From NCBI GenBank assembly GCA_029265085.1, contig JAJUJY010000089.1:1-17458 (forward strand): DNA of 17,458 nt, read 5' to 3'. The stretch comes from Chloroflexota bacterium. Lineage in GTDB: Bacteria; Chloroflexota; Anaerolineae; Anaerolineales; Anaerolineaceae. The translations under genes and the position numbers were made by a program. The notes beneath the pieces were generated by a model. It worked only from the letters and a program-made list of their open reading frames with translations, made no database searches and was not told where the DNA came from. Shown piece by piece: positions 1 to 7,541 of the stretch. The first letter of the stretch is position 1, and each line of letters opens with the position of its first letter.

Positions 1-753
1 CACGTATGAGGCTTCGAACACATTCAGACTTCCCATAATAGCTAAAAAGAGAATGATGACCATTACGGGGCGAATACTTGGGATGGTGACATGAATGATT
101 TCTTGGAGCCAGGTCGCTCCATCCACTTTGGCAGCATCATATAGATCCTGTGGAACCGTCTGCAGGGCAGCCATAAAATAAACGAGGTTGTAACCAAAAG
201 TATTCCATAGGCCAAAGACAATAACAGCCCACATTGAAAATCGCGGATCACCAATCGGGTTGATGGGCTGAATACCCAGTGCCTCCGAGATTTTTGCGCC
301 AAATTGCCCAAACATGATGCTTGCCACAACCGCCATAATAGCTGCGTTTGAAATTGTCGGTAAAAAATACATACCTCGATACAATATACGACCTTTGAGA
401 TGCGGATTATTGAGTGCCACAGCAGTAATCAAGGTAAGGAACAGTTGCGTGGGAACAAGCACAGCTGCATATAGCACCGAATTTTTTACAGCATTCCACC
501 ACCAAGGGTCATTGACAATGTTAAAGAAGTGGCGCAACCCCACAAACTGGGTCGCCTTTCCGATTCCAGACCAGTTGTACATCGTGATTTCAATGGACCG
601 ATAAATTGGGTAGAGTTGAAATACAAGTGTGGCAACAATGATGGGAATCAACAGACATGCACCCCAGAGAATTTCATTCCGGCGCTGGATATTACTCCAC
701 CACGACGGTCCTCCGCTGACTTTTGGTGTTGATGCTTGGACTTGATGCTGCAT
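1..753 (-). CDS. ABC sugar transporter permease, MalF/UgpA type (3' end cut by window edge)
   Basis: Inner-membrane permease of a CUT1-type carbohydrate ABC importer. It would form the channel with a second permease and an ATPase, which must lie beyond the left edge. The frame is open from the ATG at 753 to base 1 (251 codons, no stop). A hydrophilic N-terminus of about 28 residues is followed by a first membrane segment (LLIPIIVATLVF), then TM segments around VLYAAVLVPTQLFLTLITAV and AAIMAVVASIMF. The cytoplasmic EAA-type loop, which contacts the ATPase, is visible as DAAKVDGATWLQEI...IPSIRPV. A strong Shine-Dalgarno (AGGAAGGAG) lies about 7 nt upstream of the start. The gene follows the binding-protein gene after a 112-nt gap that contains a strong hairpin. 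Substrate is not readable from the sequence; a galactoside or related oligosaccharide is inferred from the neighbouring GH36 gene. Confidence 0.93.
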   Translation of the reverse strand, partial: MQHQVQASTPKVSGGPSWWSNIQRRNEILWGACLLIPIIVATLVFQLYPIYRSIEITMYNWSGIGKATQFVGLRHFFNIVNDPWWWNAVKNSVLYAAVLVPTQLFLTLITAVALNNPHLKGRILYRGMYFLPTISNAAIMAVVASIMFGQFGAKISEALGIQPINPIGDPRFSMWAVIVFGLWNTFGYNLVYFMAALQTVPQDLYDAAKVDGATWLQEIIHVTIPSIRPVMVIILFLAIMGSLNVFEASYV

Positions 754-800
754 ACAGACACTCCTTCCTGTTTGATGACGGCCGTTTGGTCGTGCTTAGG

Positions 801-845
801 CCAGTCGTGGCGGTTGGCCTATGTTTGAATTCCCGCCACGACTGG
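801..845 (-). promoter_or_regulatory. Intercistronic stem-loop between binding-protein and permease genes
   Basis: Perfect 13-bp inverted repeat: arm CCAGTCGTGGCGG at 801-813 and its complement at 833-845, with a 19-nt loop. No T-run follows it on the minus strand, so it is not a classical intrinsic terminator. In sugar ABC operons such hairpins after the binding-protein gene commonly protect the upstream mRNA or thin transcription, giving more binding protein than permease. That role is inferred. Confidence 0.65.
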
Positions 846-865
846 TTGAAAAGGAAAGGTGAAGG

Positions 866-2401
866 TTATTCGTAAATGTAAGGCTTCATCGGGTCCCAGT
901 TGGGGAACTTGAAATCATCCATGCTGACCTTCGCGCCGGCAGCCACAGCATCATTGACAGCCTGTTCCAGACCGGCATTGAAGCGGGCGTCATAATCTGC
1001 CAACAACTCGTCAAGATCTTCTAGTTTAAGCTGGTTTACATAGAAACCAATCAACATTGCATTTAAATCGTCGCCCTGGGCAGACGGTTTGACAGCGGAT
1101 ACTTCAGGGTTGCGGATCGCCGCATCAGGACCAGCAATGCTCAAGACATCCATGTTGAGCAGGCTGCGCTCAGCCTCAGTTTGAGCGTATTGATCCCATG
1201 GCTTGGGAGTAAATAAGGTTACTCCGTTGCCGGTTTCTGCCGATGCGAGACCATAGGATGGCCCATACATCCACTTGAGAAACTCAAAGGCTTCTTCTGG
1301 ATGTTCCGTTGTCTGGCTGATTCCAAGCCAACGTCCACCGGGTTGGTGATAAAAGTAGCCGCCTTGCTTGTCCGTGCCAAAGAGAGGCAGCGACACCGCT
1401 GTGTACTCAGTGAAATCAGGATTCGATTCGCGCCAACCTGAAACAACCCAGTTTCCGGTGAAAATATGCGCAGCGCCATTTTCGGTTGGGAAATCAGCCT
1501 GCACTTGGTCAATGCCTACGGAAATGGTTTCCGGTGGAATGAGTCCTTCATCGCGAGCCTGCAAAATTCCCGTGATTACGGATTTGATGCAGGTATTGTT
1601 TGCGGCGTCGTATTTACCCAGACGAGGATCGAACCCATAACCCTGGAGTACATAGCCCAGGCCGTTAGAAAAATTACAGCTCCAGAAAGCCCAACCAGAG
1701 AACCAAGAATCTTTGCCGCCCAAGTTGAAACCATAGCGGCCAGTCTTTTCTTTGATGATGCGCGAATTGGCAAGCAACTGATCCCAGGTCTTGGGTAAGT
1801 CTTCGGGAACGCTTAGCCCGGCCTGTTTGTAAAGATCTGTGTTAACAAACATGACCACCCAGGGGCGATTGGTGCTAATGGGAGCGGTGTATGTTTTACC
1901 ATCAAAGGTGTTATTCCCTTCCACAGCTACATCATTTGGGTTGGGGAAAGTGGCAATCCACTCATCATAGCCGGGTAAGTCATTTAGCGGGCGTAACCAT
2001 CCTTGATCGATCTGCTCTTTAAGGGCAAGCATATTGTCTTCTGGCACCATAAAGACATCTGGCATGTTATCACTCTGATAGGCCAGGTTCAGGGCAGACT
2101 GCATTTCCGTAGCCGGAATGTCGCGTTTAACTTTGATATTCGGATAGGCGGCTTCGAATTCGGCGATGGCCCGATCGATGGCAGGTGATTGATCCTTCCA
2201 CCAGTCCCAGTACGTGATGGTGACCGGCTCGGCAGTAGGTGCTGCAGTAGGAGCATCGGTGGGAACGCTGGTAGACTCGGTGGCGGGCTGTTCAACCGAA
2301 GTTGCGGCAGGTGTTGCAGGTGTAGCAGCCTGGCTACAGGCTGAAAGGAACAGCGAGATAGCCAACAGCAAGACACATAGGGAGTAGGCATTACGTTTCA
2401 T
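866..2401 (-). CDS. Sugar ABC transporter substrate-binding lipoprotein (family 1, CUT1)
   Basis: Extracytoplasmic sugar-binding lipoprotein of 511 residues that delivers sugar to the permease encoded next. The start is the ATG at 2401 because it gives a lipoprotein signal peptide: MKRN, a hydrophobic core, then lipobox LSAC with the lipidated Cys at residue 22. An upstream TTG in the same frame would bury the signal. After the Cys comes a roughly 45-residue Ala/Thr/Pro-rich tether, then the family-1 fold beginning VTITYWDWWKDQSP and PDVFMVPEDN. The length is somewhat above typical (about 420-450) because of the tether and C-terminal insertions. An AAGGA Shine-Dalgarno lies about 12 nt upstream. 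It is transcribed from a repressor-controlled promoter at 2527-2555 with a leader of about 118 nt. Specificity is unknown; the linked GH36 enzyme suggests an alpha-galactoside. Confidence 0.93.
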   Translation of the reverse strand: MKRNAYSLCVLLLAISLFLSACSQAATPATPAATSVEQPATESTSVPTDAPTAAPTAEPVTITYWDWWKDQSPAIDRAIAEFEAAYPNIKVKRDIPATEMQSALNLAYQSDNMPDVFMVPEDNMLALKEQIDQGWLRPLNDLPGYDEWIATFPNPNDVAVEGNNTFDGKTYTAPISTNRPWVVMFVNTDLYKQAGLSVPEDLPKTWDQLLANSRIIKEKTGRYGFNLGGKDSWFSGWAFWSCNFSNGLGYVLQGYGFDPRLGKYDAANNTCIKSVITGILQARDEGLIPPETISVGIDQVQADFPTENGAAHIFTGNWVVSGWRESNPDFTEYTAVSLPLFGTDKQGGYFYHQPGGRWLGISQTTEHPEEAFEFLKWMYGPSYGLASAETGNGVTLFTPKPWDQYAQTEAERSLLNMDVLSIAGPDAAIRNPEVSAVKPSAQGDDLNAMLIGFYVNQLKLEDLDELLADYDARFNAGLEQAVNDAVAAGAKVSMDDFKFPNWDPMKPYIYE

Positions 2402-2499
2402 TTTCTTTGTTTTCCTTGTACTACAAAATGGGAATGAAAAGTACAATTATTTGATGAGGGAATTTCTACTTGGTTCTAGATGATGATTGCACCTCCAAG

Positions 2500-2533
2500 T
2501 TATTATAATTGTGACCAGTCACAATTATAATAA
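2500..2533. promoter_or_regulatory. LacI-family operator O1 (binding-protein promoter)
   Basis: Perfect palindrome with 16-bp arms (2500-2515 and 2518-2533) around a 2-bp centre. The core TTGTGACCAGTCACAA (2509-2524) carries lac-operator half-sites TTGTGA/TCACAA with the spacing of the symmetric lac operator. On the minus strand it begins in the -10 box and covers the expected start of the binding-protein transcript, so bound repressor would block initiation. Confidence 0.85.
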
Positions 2534-2555
2534 CTATAAAAATAATAAGAGTCAA
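2527..2555 (-). promoter_or_regulatory. Promoter of the sugar ABC operon
   Basis: On the minus strand TTGACT (2555-2550), a 17-bp spacer and TATTAT (2532-2527) form a near-consensus housekeeping promoter. The expected start is near 2520, inside operator O1. Confidence 0.75.
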
Positions 2556-2585
2556 TAGATATTTTTGTGTTAATAGATATTTTTG
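2554..2585. repeat. 14-bp direct repeat AATAGATATTTTTG, two copies
   Basis: Identical copies at 2554-2567 and 2572-2585, offset by 18 bp, in the AT-rich stretch between the two operators. The first overlaps the -35 box of the ABC promoter. It may aid DNA bending or be a simple local duplication; no regulator can be named. Confidence 0.6.
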
Positions 2586-2607
2586 CCTTTTTGTGCAAAA
2601 ATGACTG

Positions 2608-2636
2608 TTGACGATATGGTAAAAAAGTGATAAATT
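2608..2636 (+). promoter_or_regulatory. Promoter of lacI-type regulator / esterase / GH36 transcript
   Basis: TTGACG (2608-2613), a 17-bp spacer and TAAATT (2631-2636). The expected start is near 2643, inside operator O2, so the regulator should repress its own transcript and the downstream enzyme genes. Confidence 0.75.
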
Positions 2637-2650
2637 GTGAATAGTCACAA
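2635..2650. promoter_or_regulatory. LacI-family operator O2 (autoregulatory)
   Basis: TTGTGAATAGTCACAA matches O1 at all but two central bases (14 of 16). It overlaps the last two bases of the lacI -10 box, in the same position relative to its promoter as O1. The centre-to-centre distance to O1 is 126 bp. Confidence 0.82.
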
Positions 2651-2667
2651 AAATAAGGCGTCTTATT

Positions 2668-3678
2668 ATGAATGAACCACTTATCAAGCCAGCTACTCTT
2701 CGCGATGTTGCCCGCCTGGCAGGCGTCTCCTACCAGACAGTTTCGCGCTATATCAATAACCATCCCAACATTTCTAGCAAATCACGACTGGCAGTCCAGA
2801 AGGCGATTGAAGAGCTCAATTTTAAACCGAATCGACTGGCCCAGGCTCTGAATACAGGGCGTTCGCGTACGCTCCAAATCATCACATTTGATCTGGACTA
2901 CTATAAGTATCTGCTCAGTGGACTTCTGCAAACCAGCAGCAGGTTGGGGTATCAGACCGCCTTTTCTGCAATACTTGACCCCAGTTCGGACGACGAACTC
3001 GACCACCTGATGAATAATCTTGCAGGGCGCGCGATTGACGGTTTTATCTGGTTGGCGCTCTTGCAGAGTCATACATCGGAGCAGTTGGCCCAGCTTTGTG
3101 GGGATATTCCGTTTGTCATTATTGGCGCAAATCCGGGAGTTGAATCTCCCTCGGTGGTTATGGATCAAGGATACGGTGTCCAGATGGCGCTCCAACATCT
3201 ATGCAATCTAGGGCATCGCAAAATCGCTGAAATCTCCGGCTGGCTTGATTCATTCGACGGAATTTCCCGCCATACAGCCTATCTTGAATTTATGAACCGC
3301 AACCAATTACCCGCCTGCTGGGTGCCGGGGCTCTTTAGTTTCGAGGACGGCTATCAGGGAGTTAAGCAACTCATGGCCCAGGGCGCAGAATTTACTGCCC
3401 TGTTGTGTGGCAATGACAAGACCGCTATTGGCGCTATTTACGCCCTGCATGAACTTGGGCTGCGGGTGCCGCAAGATGTATCTGTAATTGGTTATGATGA
3501 TACCCCTGGAATGGATTACCATCTGCCGCCGCTCACCACGATCCGCCAGGATTTTCAGACCCTTGGCCAGCAAGCAGTTGAATATCTTGTCACCATGCTT
3601 GAAAATCCCGGTACACCCGTTCGCCAACGCGTGCTTTACCCGCAGCTGGTTGTGCGTGGAAGCACAGGGAAACCATGA
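2668..3678 (+). CDS. LacI-family transcriptional repressor of the sugar locus
   Basis: Cytoplasmic sugar-responsive repressor, 336 residues, the usual LacI/GalR length. Residues 10-32 form the helix-turn-helix (TLRDVARLAGVSYQTVSRYI) and are followed by the hinge segment ending PNRLAQAL. Residues from about 63 form the periplasmic-binding-protein-like effector domain, including the conserved DDTPGMDYHLPPLTTIRQD near the end. The recognition helix SYQTVSR is the same as in E. coli LacI, and both operators beside the gene carry lac-type TTGTGA half-sites. Start ATG 2668 with AAGG 9 nt upstream. It is divergent from the sugar ABC operon and co-directional with the esterase and GH36 genes. The inducer is unknown, probably a galactoside or a product of it. 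No tetramerisation helix like that of LacI is obvious at the C-terminus. Confidence 0.95.
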   Translation: MNEPLIKPATLRDVARLAGVSYQTVSRYINNHPNISSKSRLAVQKAIEELNFKPNRLAQALNTGRSRTLQIITFDLDYYKYLLSGLLQTSSRLGYQTAFSAILDPSSDDELDHLMNNLAGRAIDGFIWLALLQSHTSEQLAQLCGDIPFVIIGANPGVESPSVVMDQGYGVQMALQHLCNLGHRKIAEISGWLDSFDGISRHTAYLEFMNRNQLPACWVPGLFSFEDGYQGVKQLMAQGAEFTALLCGNDKTAIGAIYALHELGLRVPQDVSVIGYDDTPGMDYHLPPLTTIRQDFQTLGQQAVEYLVTMLENPGTPVRQRVLYPQLVVRGSTGKP

Positions 3679-4128
3679 CAGTTTTTCCGATTCTGGAGTT
3701 TTCGTTAACGTTCAGGGCCGTATTAAAACCTCAATGGTCATTTGATCAATGTTGGCATCAGTCTCTACCAAGATACTGATATCTGGATTAATACATCAAT
3801 TGAAAACGGCCCCCCACGCTTTTCTCGATTAAGTAGTGTAGTGACCAATCCAGGTTATTTCGATTGAAATACAACTGATATTGATGCGCAGCAAACGACT
3901 TTGCCTGATCTGCTAAATGGCAGTGGACAGGACTTTTTAGTGGAAACATCTCTATATGGCCTGGAGTTCTAGCAAATGTGCATCTTTCATATTTTTTCAT
4001 AACCGGTAAGCGTACATGTTGGAATCGATGCCTGCAGCTCATTGGATTCATCTTGTCAAGCTATATTTTCCGGTTTTTCACTCGGAAAAATTAGCTGGGA
4101 ATTATTTCTGAATCCGGATGAAAAGTGA
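3679..4128 (+). pseudogene. Decayed DUF1349 (concanavalin-like) gene remnant
   Basis: A 459-bp stretch with no intact ORF that still reads as a DUF1349 protein. From 3748 to the TGA at 4126 one frame gives, in family order, a GISLYQDTDIWINTSIENG segment, then RLSSVVTNPGYFD, DFLVETSLYG, VHVGIDACSSLDSS and a FSGFSL end. It is broken by in-frame stops at 3865 (TGA where the family normally has Trp after ...YSD), 3970 and 4000. The upstream piece DSGVFVNVQGRIKTSM (about 3690-3735) is in another frame, so there is also at least one frameshift, and the N-terminus is missing. The remnant ends 9 nt before the esterase start, as an operon member would. DUF1349 proteins are often linked to glycoside metabolism. 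The family match is from memory of conserved motifs. Confidence 0.72.
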
Positions 4129-4137
4129 TGATATCCA

Positions 4138-4884
4138 ATGTCTCTTCTAGACTGTAATTTTTTCTCACAAACACTCAAATTGAATATAGCGATGACGATC
4201 ATTCTTCCAGAGGGGCCAATTGCTGGTTGTCCTGTACTGTATTTATTGCATGGCCGTTCTGATGACCATACCACCTGGCAGCGGCGCACTGCGCTGGAGC
4301 GCTATCTTGATGGCCGCCGCCTATTGGTGATCATGCCCAATGTACACCGAAGTTACTATACCAATATGGCGCACGGCGGGTGCTACTGGGATTTCATTAG
4401 CGAGGAGGTGCCTGAGCGCGTGCAGCAGTGGTTTTCCCCGGCCACGGATCGCTCCTGCACTTTTGTTGCCGGGCTTTCGATGGGCGGTTATGGTGCCTTC
4501 AAGTTGGCGCTGACCTATCCCGAGCGTTTTGCCGCGGCGGCTAGCCTTTCAGGTGCGTTGAATGTGGCCCGCCGTGATTTCTCGACCGAACCTAACGAAG
4601 CGCTTGCTGAGTGGCGCGGTATCTTTGGTGACCTGGCGCAGCTGCCGGGCAGTGCCAATGATCTGTTCTCATTGGCAGAGCAGGTTACCCGCCACGGTGT
4701 CCGGCCGAGTTTATTTCAGGCTTGCGGCCAGCAGGATTATCTTTACCAGGAAAACCTGTGTTTCCGCGATCATGCAAAAAAACTGGGGCTTGACCTTCGT
4801 TACACCGAAGGACCCGGTGATCATAACTGGTCTTATTGGGATACGCTGATCCAGCAGGTCCTGGATTGGTTGCCATTGAATTAA
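4138..4884 (+). CDS. Esterase, alpha/beta-hydrolase fold (tributyrin-esterase / CE1-like)
   Basis: Putative cytoplasmic carboxylesterase of 248 residues that would remove acyl (for example acetyl) groups from sugars or oligosaccharides. The oxyanion-side motif LLHGRSDD lies at 37-43. The nucleophile elbow GLSMGG places catalytic Ser at 114. The acid is probably Asp200 (CGQQDYLYQEN) and the base His229 (GPGDHNWSYWD), in the order and spacing of the esterase D / CE1-like group. There is no signal peptide. The start ATG 4138 has only a weak ribosome site (GATGATATCC region). The gene lies between the decayed DUF1349 gene and the GH36 gene in one orientation, which suggests de-esterification of the oligosaccharide before alpha-galactoside cleavage. 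Substrate is inferred from context only. Confidence 0.88.
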   Translation: MSLLDCNFFSQTLKLNIAMTIILPEGPIAGCPVLYLLHGRSDDHTTWQRRTALERYLDGRRLLVIMPNVHRSYYTNMAHGGCYWDFISEEVPERVQQWFSPATDRSCTFVAGLSMGGYGAFKLALTYPERFAAAASLSGALNVARRDFSTEPNEALAEWRGIFGDLAQLPGSANDLFSLAEQVTRHGVRPSLFQACGQQDYLYQENLCFRDHAKKLGLDLRYTEGPGDHNWSYWDTLIQQVLDWLPLN

Positions 4885-4902
4885 CCTTTCATGGGAGAAA
4901 AA

Positions 4903-6750
4903 ATGGGTTTATATACCGCCTGGCTGGCTCCTCAAATCGCCAATCTTGATTTTCGTCTGACCCTTGCCGGTCAGCCGGTAACTTCTGCGGATTGTGAAAT
5001 CTCGCAGCCTGCCGTAACTACGCTCGAATACCGCCATGTGGATTTTCTGGCCACCTGGCGGTTCACCCCCTCTGGTGCAGGATGGTTGACCCAACTGGAA
5101 CTGACCTCGGACCACCCCCTGGCCTGTTCTGCCATTGAACTGTCCATTGACTACGTTCCAAGCGTTTCCATCGAAACCCTGCGACTGCCCACGTACCACG
5201 TTACCGCTGAGTTTGACGGCATGCAGCCAGTCCCACCCATCGGCGGCGAAGCACCTCTGGGGGTCAACCTTCGAGGCGCTTTTTCCGACCATCGTTCGCC
5301 AGGTTTATTCCTCTGCGGACGCGGTCCGCAAAATTTTCCACTCTATTTTGGGGTACGCCGCCTCAACCAGGATTCTCTTTGCTTTACAGCAGAAACCACT
5401 TACCCGCGCGGATTTACTGGCGCAACTTCTCTAAAAACCGAACTGGTCTGGCTTTCAACGCAATTGAATTTACCCAAAGCATTGGAAACCTGCAACAGCC
5501 ACTACCCACGCCGTGCACTCACCCCGCCACCTGTTGGCTGGAACAGTTGGGATTACTACTGGAACACGGTTAAACTGGAGGATGTCATCGAGAATATGGA
5601 CTTTATTTGCGCTGACCCACTGCTTAGCCAGTACCTCCGCTACATTGTTGTGGATGATGGGTGGGAACATACCTACGGCGATTGGTACCCCAACTACAGA
5701 TTTCCCGGCGGTCTGGAACGATTAGCCGTGGAAATAACCACCCGCGGCTTTATTCCCGGCATCTGGACAACCCCCGTTCTCATTCACCCCGAATCATTTA
5801 CCGCCTTGCGCCGCCCCGAACTGCTTATCAAAAACGAGTATGGCGACCCATTTGTAACCTTTCGCGGTAACTACATGCTCGATCCATCCCACCCCGCCGG
5901 TGAAGCCCATCTACGGGAAACCTATACCCGCTTACATCTTGCAGGTTTCCGGTTCTTCAAAATTGATTTTGCTTCGCCCATCGTTGGTGCGCCCGGTTTT
6001 CATGACCCGGATCTGCCGCCAGTGGAAGCCCTGCGCAAAATCTACCGTATCATCAGGGAAAGCGTCGGGCCGGAAAGTCATATCCTCGGCTGTTCCCTGC
6101 CTGCCTATTGCGGTCCCGGTCTGGCAGATTCGCAGCGAATTTCTATGGACATCCGCAACAAGTGGAGCCATGTCGAATGGGTGGCTGATGCTTTGCAACT
6201 GGCCTACCAGCAGCATGCCTGGATGGGTGTTAACGATTCGGATTTCCTGATCGTGCGTGGAACAGACACATCTTTGGAACTTAACATGAACGTACTTGAT
6301 CCGAAAGAGCATGACCCGGCTTCGCGTCGCTGGCAGAGCGGTCCTGTTTTCAATTTAGAGGAAGCCCGCACCTGGGCAACGCTCGTTTCGCTGGCAGGCG
6401 GCAATCTGTTCCTGGGCGACCGCCTCAACCGCCTCAATGCACAGGGATTGGAACTCATTCAAAAAATCCTGCCGCCTACCGGCATCACTGCTCACCCGTT
6501 GGATGTGGGCGGTGCCGAACGCCCCGCGCTCTGGCTGCAGAAACTGGAAGGTGAAACTCGTCTGGGTATCATCAATTGGGATGCTTCAGAAAGGGAGTTT
6601 GCGATCAATCTGCGTGATTGGAGTATTGAACCGCCCAACCAAGTCGCCGATTTTTGGGGTCAAAAAGTGATTGAACTTCAAAATGGTAGCCTGCGCATCA
6701 CACTTGGCGGGCATGCCTGCGCAATCTACCATTGGTCCCATGCTATTTAG
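4903..6750 (+). CDS. Alpha-galactosidase-like glycoside hydrolase, GH36 (clan GH-D)
   Basis: Intracellular retaining glycosidase, 615 residues from the ATG at 4903. That ATG is preferred over the one at 4891 because GGGAG (4893-4897) then sits 5 nt upstream. An N-terminal beta-sandwich (to about residue 205) precedes the (beta/alpha)8 barrel, which opens with PPPVGWNSWDYYW. It contains the clan signature VVDDGWEHTYGDW. The nucleophile is Asp355 in FFKIDFASP and the acid/base candidate is Asp416 in RISMDIRNKW. Their 61-residue spacing fits GH36 enzymes. A C-terminal beta domain closes the protein. No secretion signal, so it would act on sugar brought in by the divergent ABC importer. It is the last gene of the lacI transcript. 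Raffinose-synthase-like transglycosylation cannot be excluded. Confidence 0.9.
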   Translation: MGLYTAWLAPQIANLDFRLTLAGQPVTSADCEISQPAVTTLEYRHVDFLATWRFTPSGAGWLTQLELTSDHPLACSAIELSIDYVPSVSIETLRLPTYHVTAEFDGMQPVPPIGGEAPLGVNLRGAFSDHRSPGLFLCGRGPQNFPLYFGVRRLNQDSLCFTAETTYPRGFTGATSLKTELVWLSTQLNLPKALETCNSHYPRRALTPPPVGWNSWDYYWNTVKLEDVIENMDFICADPLLSQYLRYIVVDDGWEHTYGDWYPNYRFPGGLERLAVEITTRGFIPGIWTTPVLIHPESFTALRRPELLIKNEYGDPFVTFRGNYMLDPSHPAGEAHLRETYTRLHLAGFRFFKIDFASPIVGAPGFHDPDLPPVEALRKIYRIIRESVGPESHILGCSLPAYCGPGLADSQRISMDIRNKWSHVEWVADALQLAYQQHAWMGVNDSDFLIVRGTDTSLELNMNVLDPKEHDPASRRWQSGPVFNLEEARTWATLVSLAGGNLFLGDRLNRLNAQGLELIQKILPPTGITAHPLDVGGAERPALWLQKLEGETRLGIINWDASEREFAINLRDWSIEPPNQVADFWGQKVIELQNGSLRITLGGHACAIYHWSHAI

Positions 6751-6770
6751 AGTCGCTAACCAGCATATTT

Positions 6771-6798
6771 AGGAGGAACTTTGAATATTTTGGTTTGA
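6771..6798 (+). other. Orphan ribosome-binding site with aborted reading frame
   Basis: A perfect AGGAGG (6771-6776) is followed 4 nt later by TTG, but the frame stops after five codons (TGA at 6796). It is probably the relic of a further gene of the sugar operon, removed before the terminator at 6827. This may also be chance. Confidence 0.3.
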
Positions 6799-6826
6799 TT
6801 ACGGAGTTATCCCATAAGGACTAATA

Positions 6827-6859
6827 TAGGTGAACTTTTTTGATACAAAAGTTCACCTA
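6827..6859. terminator. Bidirectional terminator between convergent GH36 and tetR genes
   Basis: Perfect 13-bp stem (TAGGTGAACTTTT at 6827-6839, complement at 6847-6859) with a 7-nt loop. Its right arm contains the tetR stop codon. T-runs lie inside the arms rather than after them, so strength is uncertain, but the position between convergent genes fits a shared terminator. Confidence 0.6.
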
Positions 6860-7441
6860 ACCTTGCTGCATTTCAACTGGCTTGTAACGCCCTTCAAGAA
6901 AACACTGGACATGTGCATCCATTTCGATAGGAGGCATTGAGATGTCTCCCGCTGAGCGTGAAATCATCGCATAATAGATCAGCGGCCCCAGAAGGGATGC
7001 GACGCTGTGCAGAGGGTTTTCAGCCTTTATCACACCATCTGACTGATAGCGCGCAAGCAATTGCCCAATGGATTGGAACAACCCTAACGGTTGGGAGAAG
7101 GAATCGGTCAACTCAGGGTTGCGGCTAAGTTCCGCGAATAAAATAAAGAAAAAGTGCTCGTTCCGAATCACGCCTTTGCGGTACGCCTTTAACACACGTA
7201 ACAAATCTGCGTGAATATCGCCTGTGTATTGTGTTGCAGATTCAAATCCACTTTGCTCCACCAGTGAACCAATGGTGCGCTTGATCAGTTCTGCCTTGCT
7301 GCCATATTTGCGGAACAGGGTCACTTCGCTCACTCCGGCGGCTTCAGCAATTTGGCGAGTGGTGGCTCCAGCATAGCCGCGTTCGGTGATCGTTTTCATT
7401 ACAGCCTGGAAAATATGTGTATCTGTAATAACTTTTGGCAT
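6857..7441 (-). CDS. TetR/AcrR-family transcriptional regulator
   Basis: DNA-binding repressor of 194 residues, a typical TetR length. The N-terminal helix-turn-helix covers residues about 22-49 (GYAGATTRQIAEAAGVSEVTLFRKYGSK), and the remaining helices form the ligand and dimer domain. The start is the ATG at 7441, with AGGAG 6 nt upstream, rather than the TTG two codons earlier. It is divergent from two iron-sulphur protein genes across a 100-bp gap that contains an inverted-repeat operator over their start site. It therefore most likely represses that pair and perhaps itself. The ligand is not predictable. Confidence 0.93.
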   Translation of the reverse strand: MPKVITDTHIFQAVMKTITERGYAGATTRQIAEAAGVSEVTLFRKYGSKAELIKRTIGSLVEQSGFESATQYTGDIHADLLRVLKAYRKGVIRNEHFFFILFAELSRNPELTDSFSQPLGLFQSIGQLLARYQSDGVIKAENPLHSVASLLGPLIYYAMISRSAGDISMPPIEMDAHVQCFLEGRYKPVEMQQG

Positions 7442-7458
7442 GAACAACTCCTGAATTG

Positions 7459-7488
7459 ATTATATCATTTGAAAGTGTTGACTATCAA
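7459..7488 (-). promoter_or_regulatory. Possible tetR promoter
   Basis: On the minus strand TTGATA (7488-7483), an 18-bp spacer and a perfect TATAAT (7464-7459). It overlaps the -35 box of the divergent promoter. The expected start near 7452 would leave a very short leader, so this is tentative. Confidence 0.45.
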
Positions 7489-7506
7489 TAAAAAGGGTGA
7501 TATATT
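7478..7506 (+). promoter_or_regulatory. Promoter of the twin 4Fe-4S protein operon
   Basis: TTGACT (7478-7483), a 17-bp spacer and TATATT (7501-7506). The expected start is near 7513, inside the inverted repeat 7507-7528. Confidence 0.75.
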
Positions 7507-7528
7507 ATTGTTAGTGCTTGCTAACAAT
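7507..7528. promoter_or_regulatory. Candidate TetR operator
   Basis: Inverted repeat ATTGTTAG / CTAACAAT with a 6-bp centre (TGCTTG), directly after the -10 box. Position and symmetry suit a TetR dimer blocking transcription of the iron-sulphur genes. Confidence 0.68.
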
Positions 7529-7541
7529 AAAAGGAGTTGAC

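Noticed and set aside
1219..1798. Several 65-110 codon frames inside the binding-protein gene, both strands
   Set aside because: Shadows of the lipoprotein frame, with no motif and no start signals.
2500..2533. Long palindrome as a transcription terminator
   Set aside because: No T-run after it on either strand, it lies within a divergent promoter region, and its core recurs at 2635-2650. An operator explains it better.
3788..4051. Minus-strand open frame of 87 codons in the lacI-esterase gap
   Set aside because: Antisense to the DUF1349 remnant, without recognisable motifs or a ribosome site.
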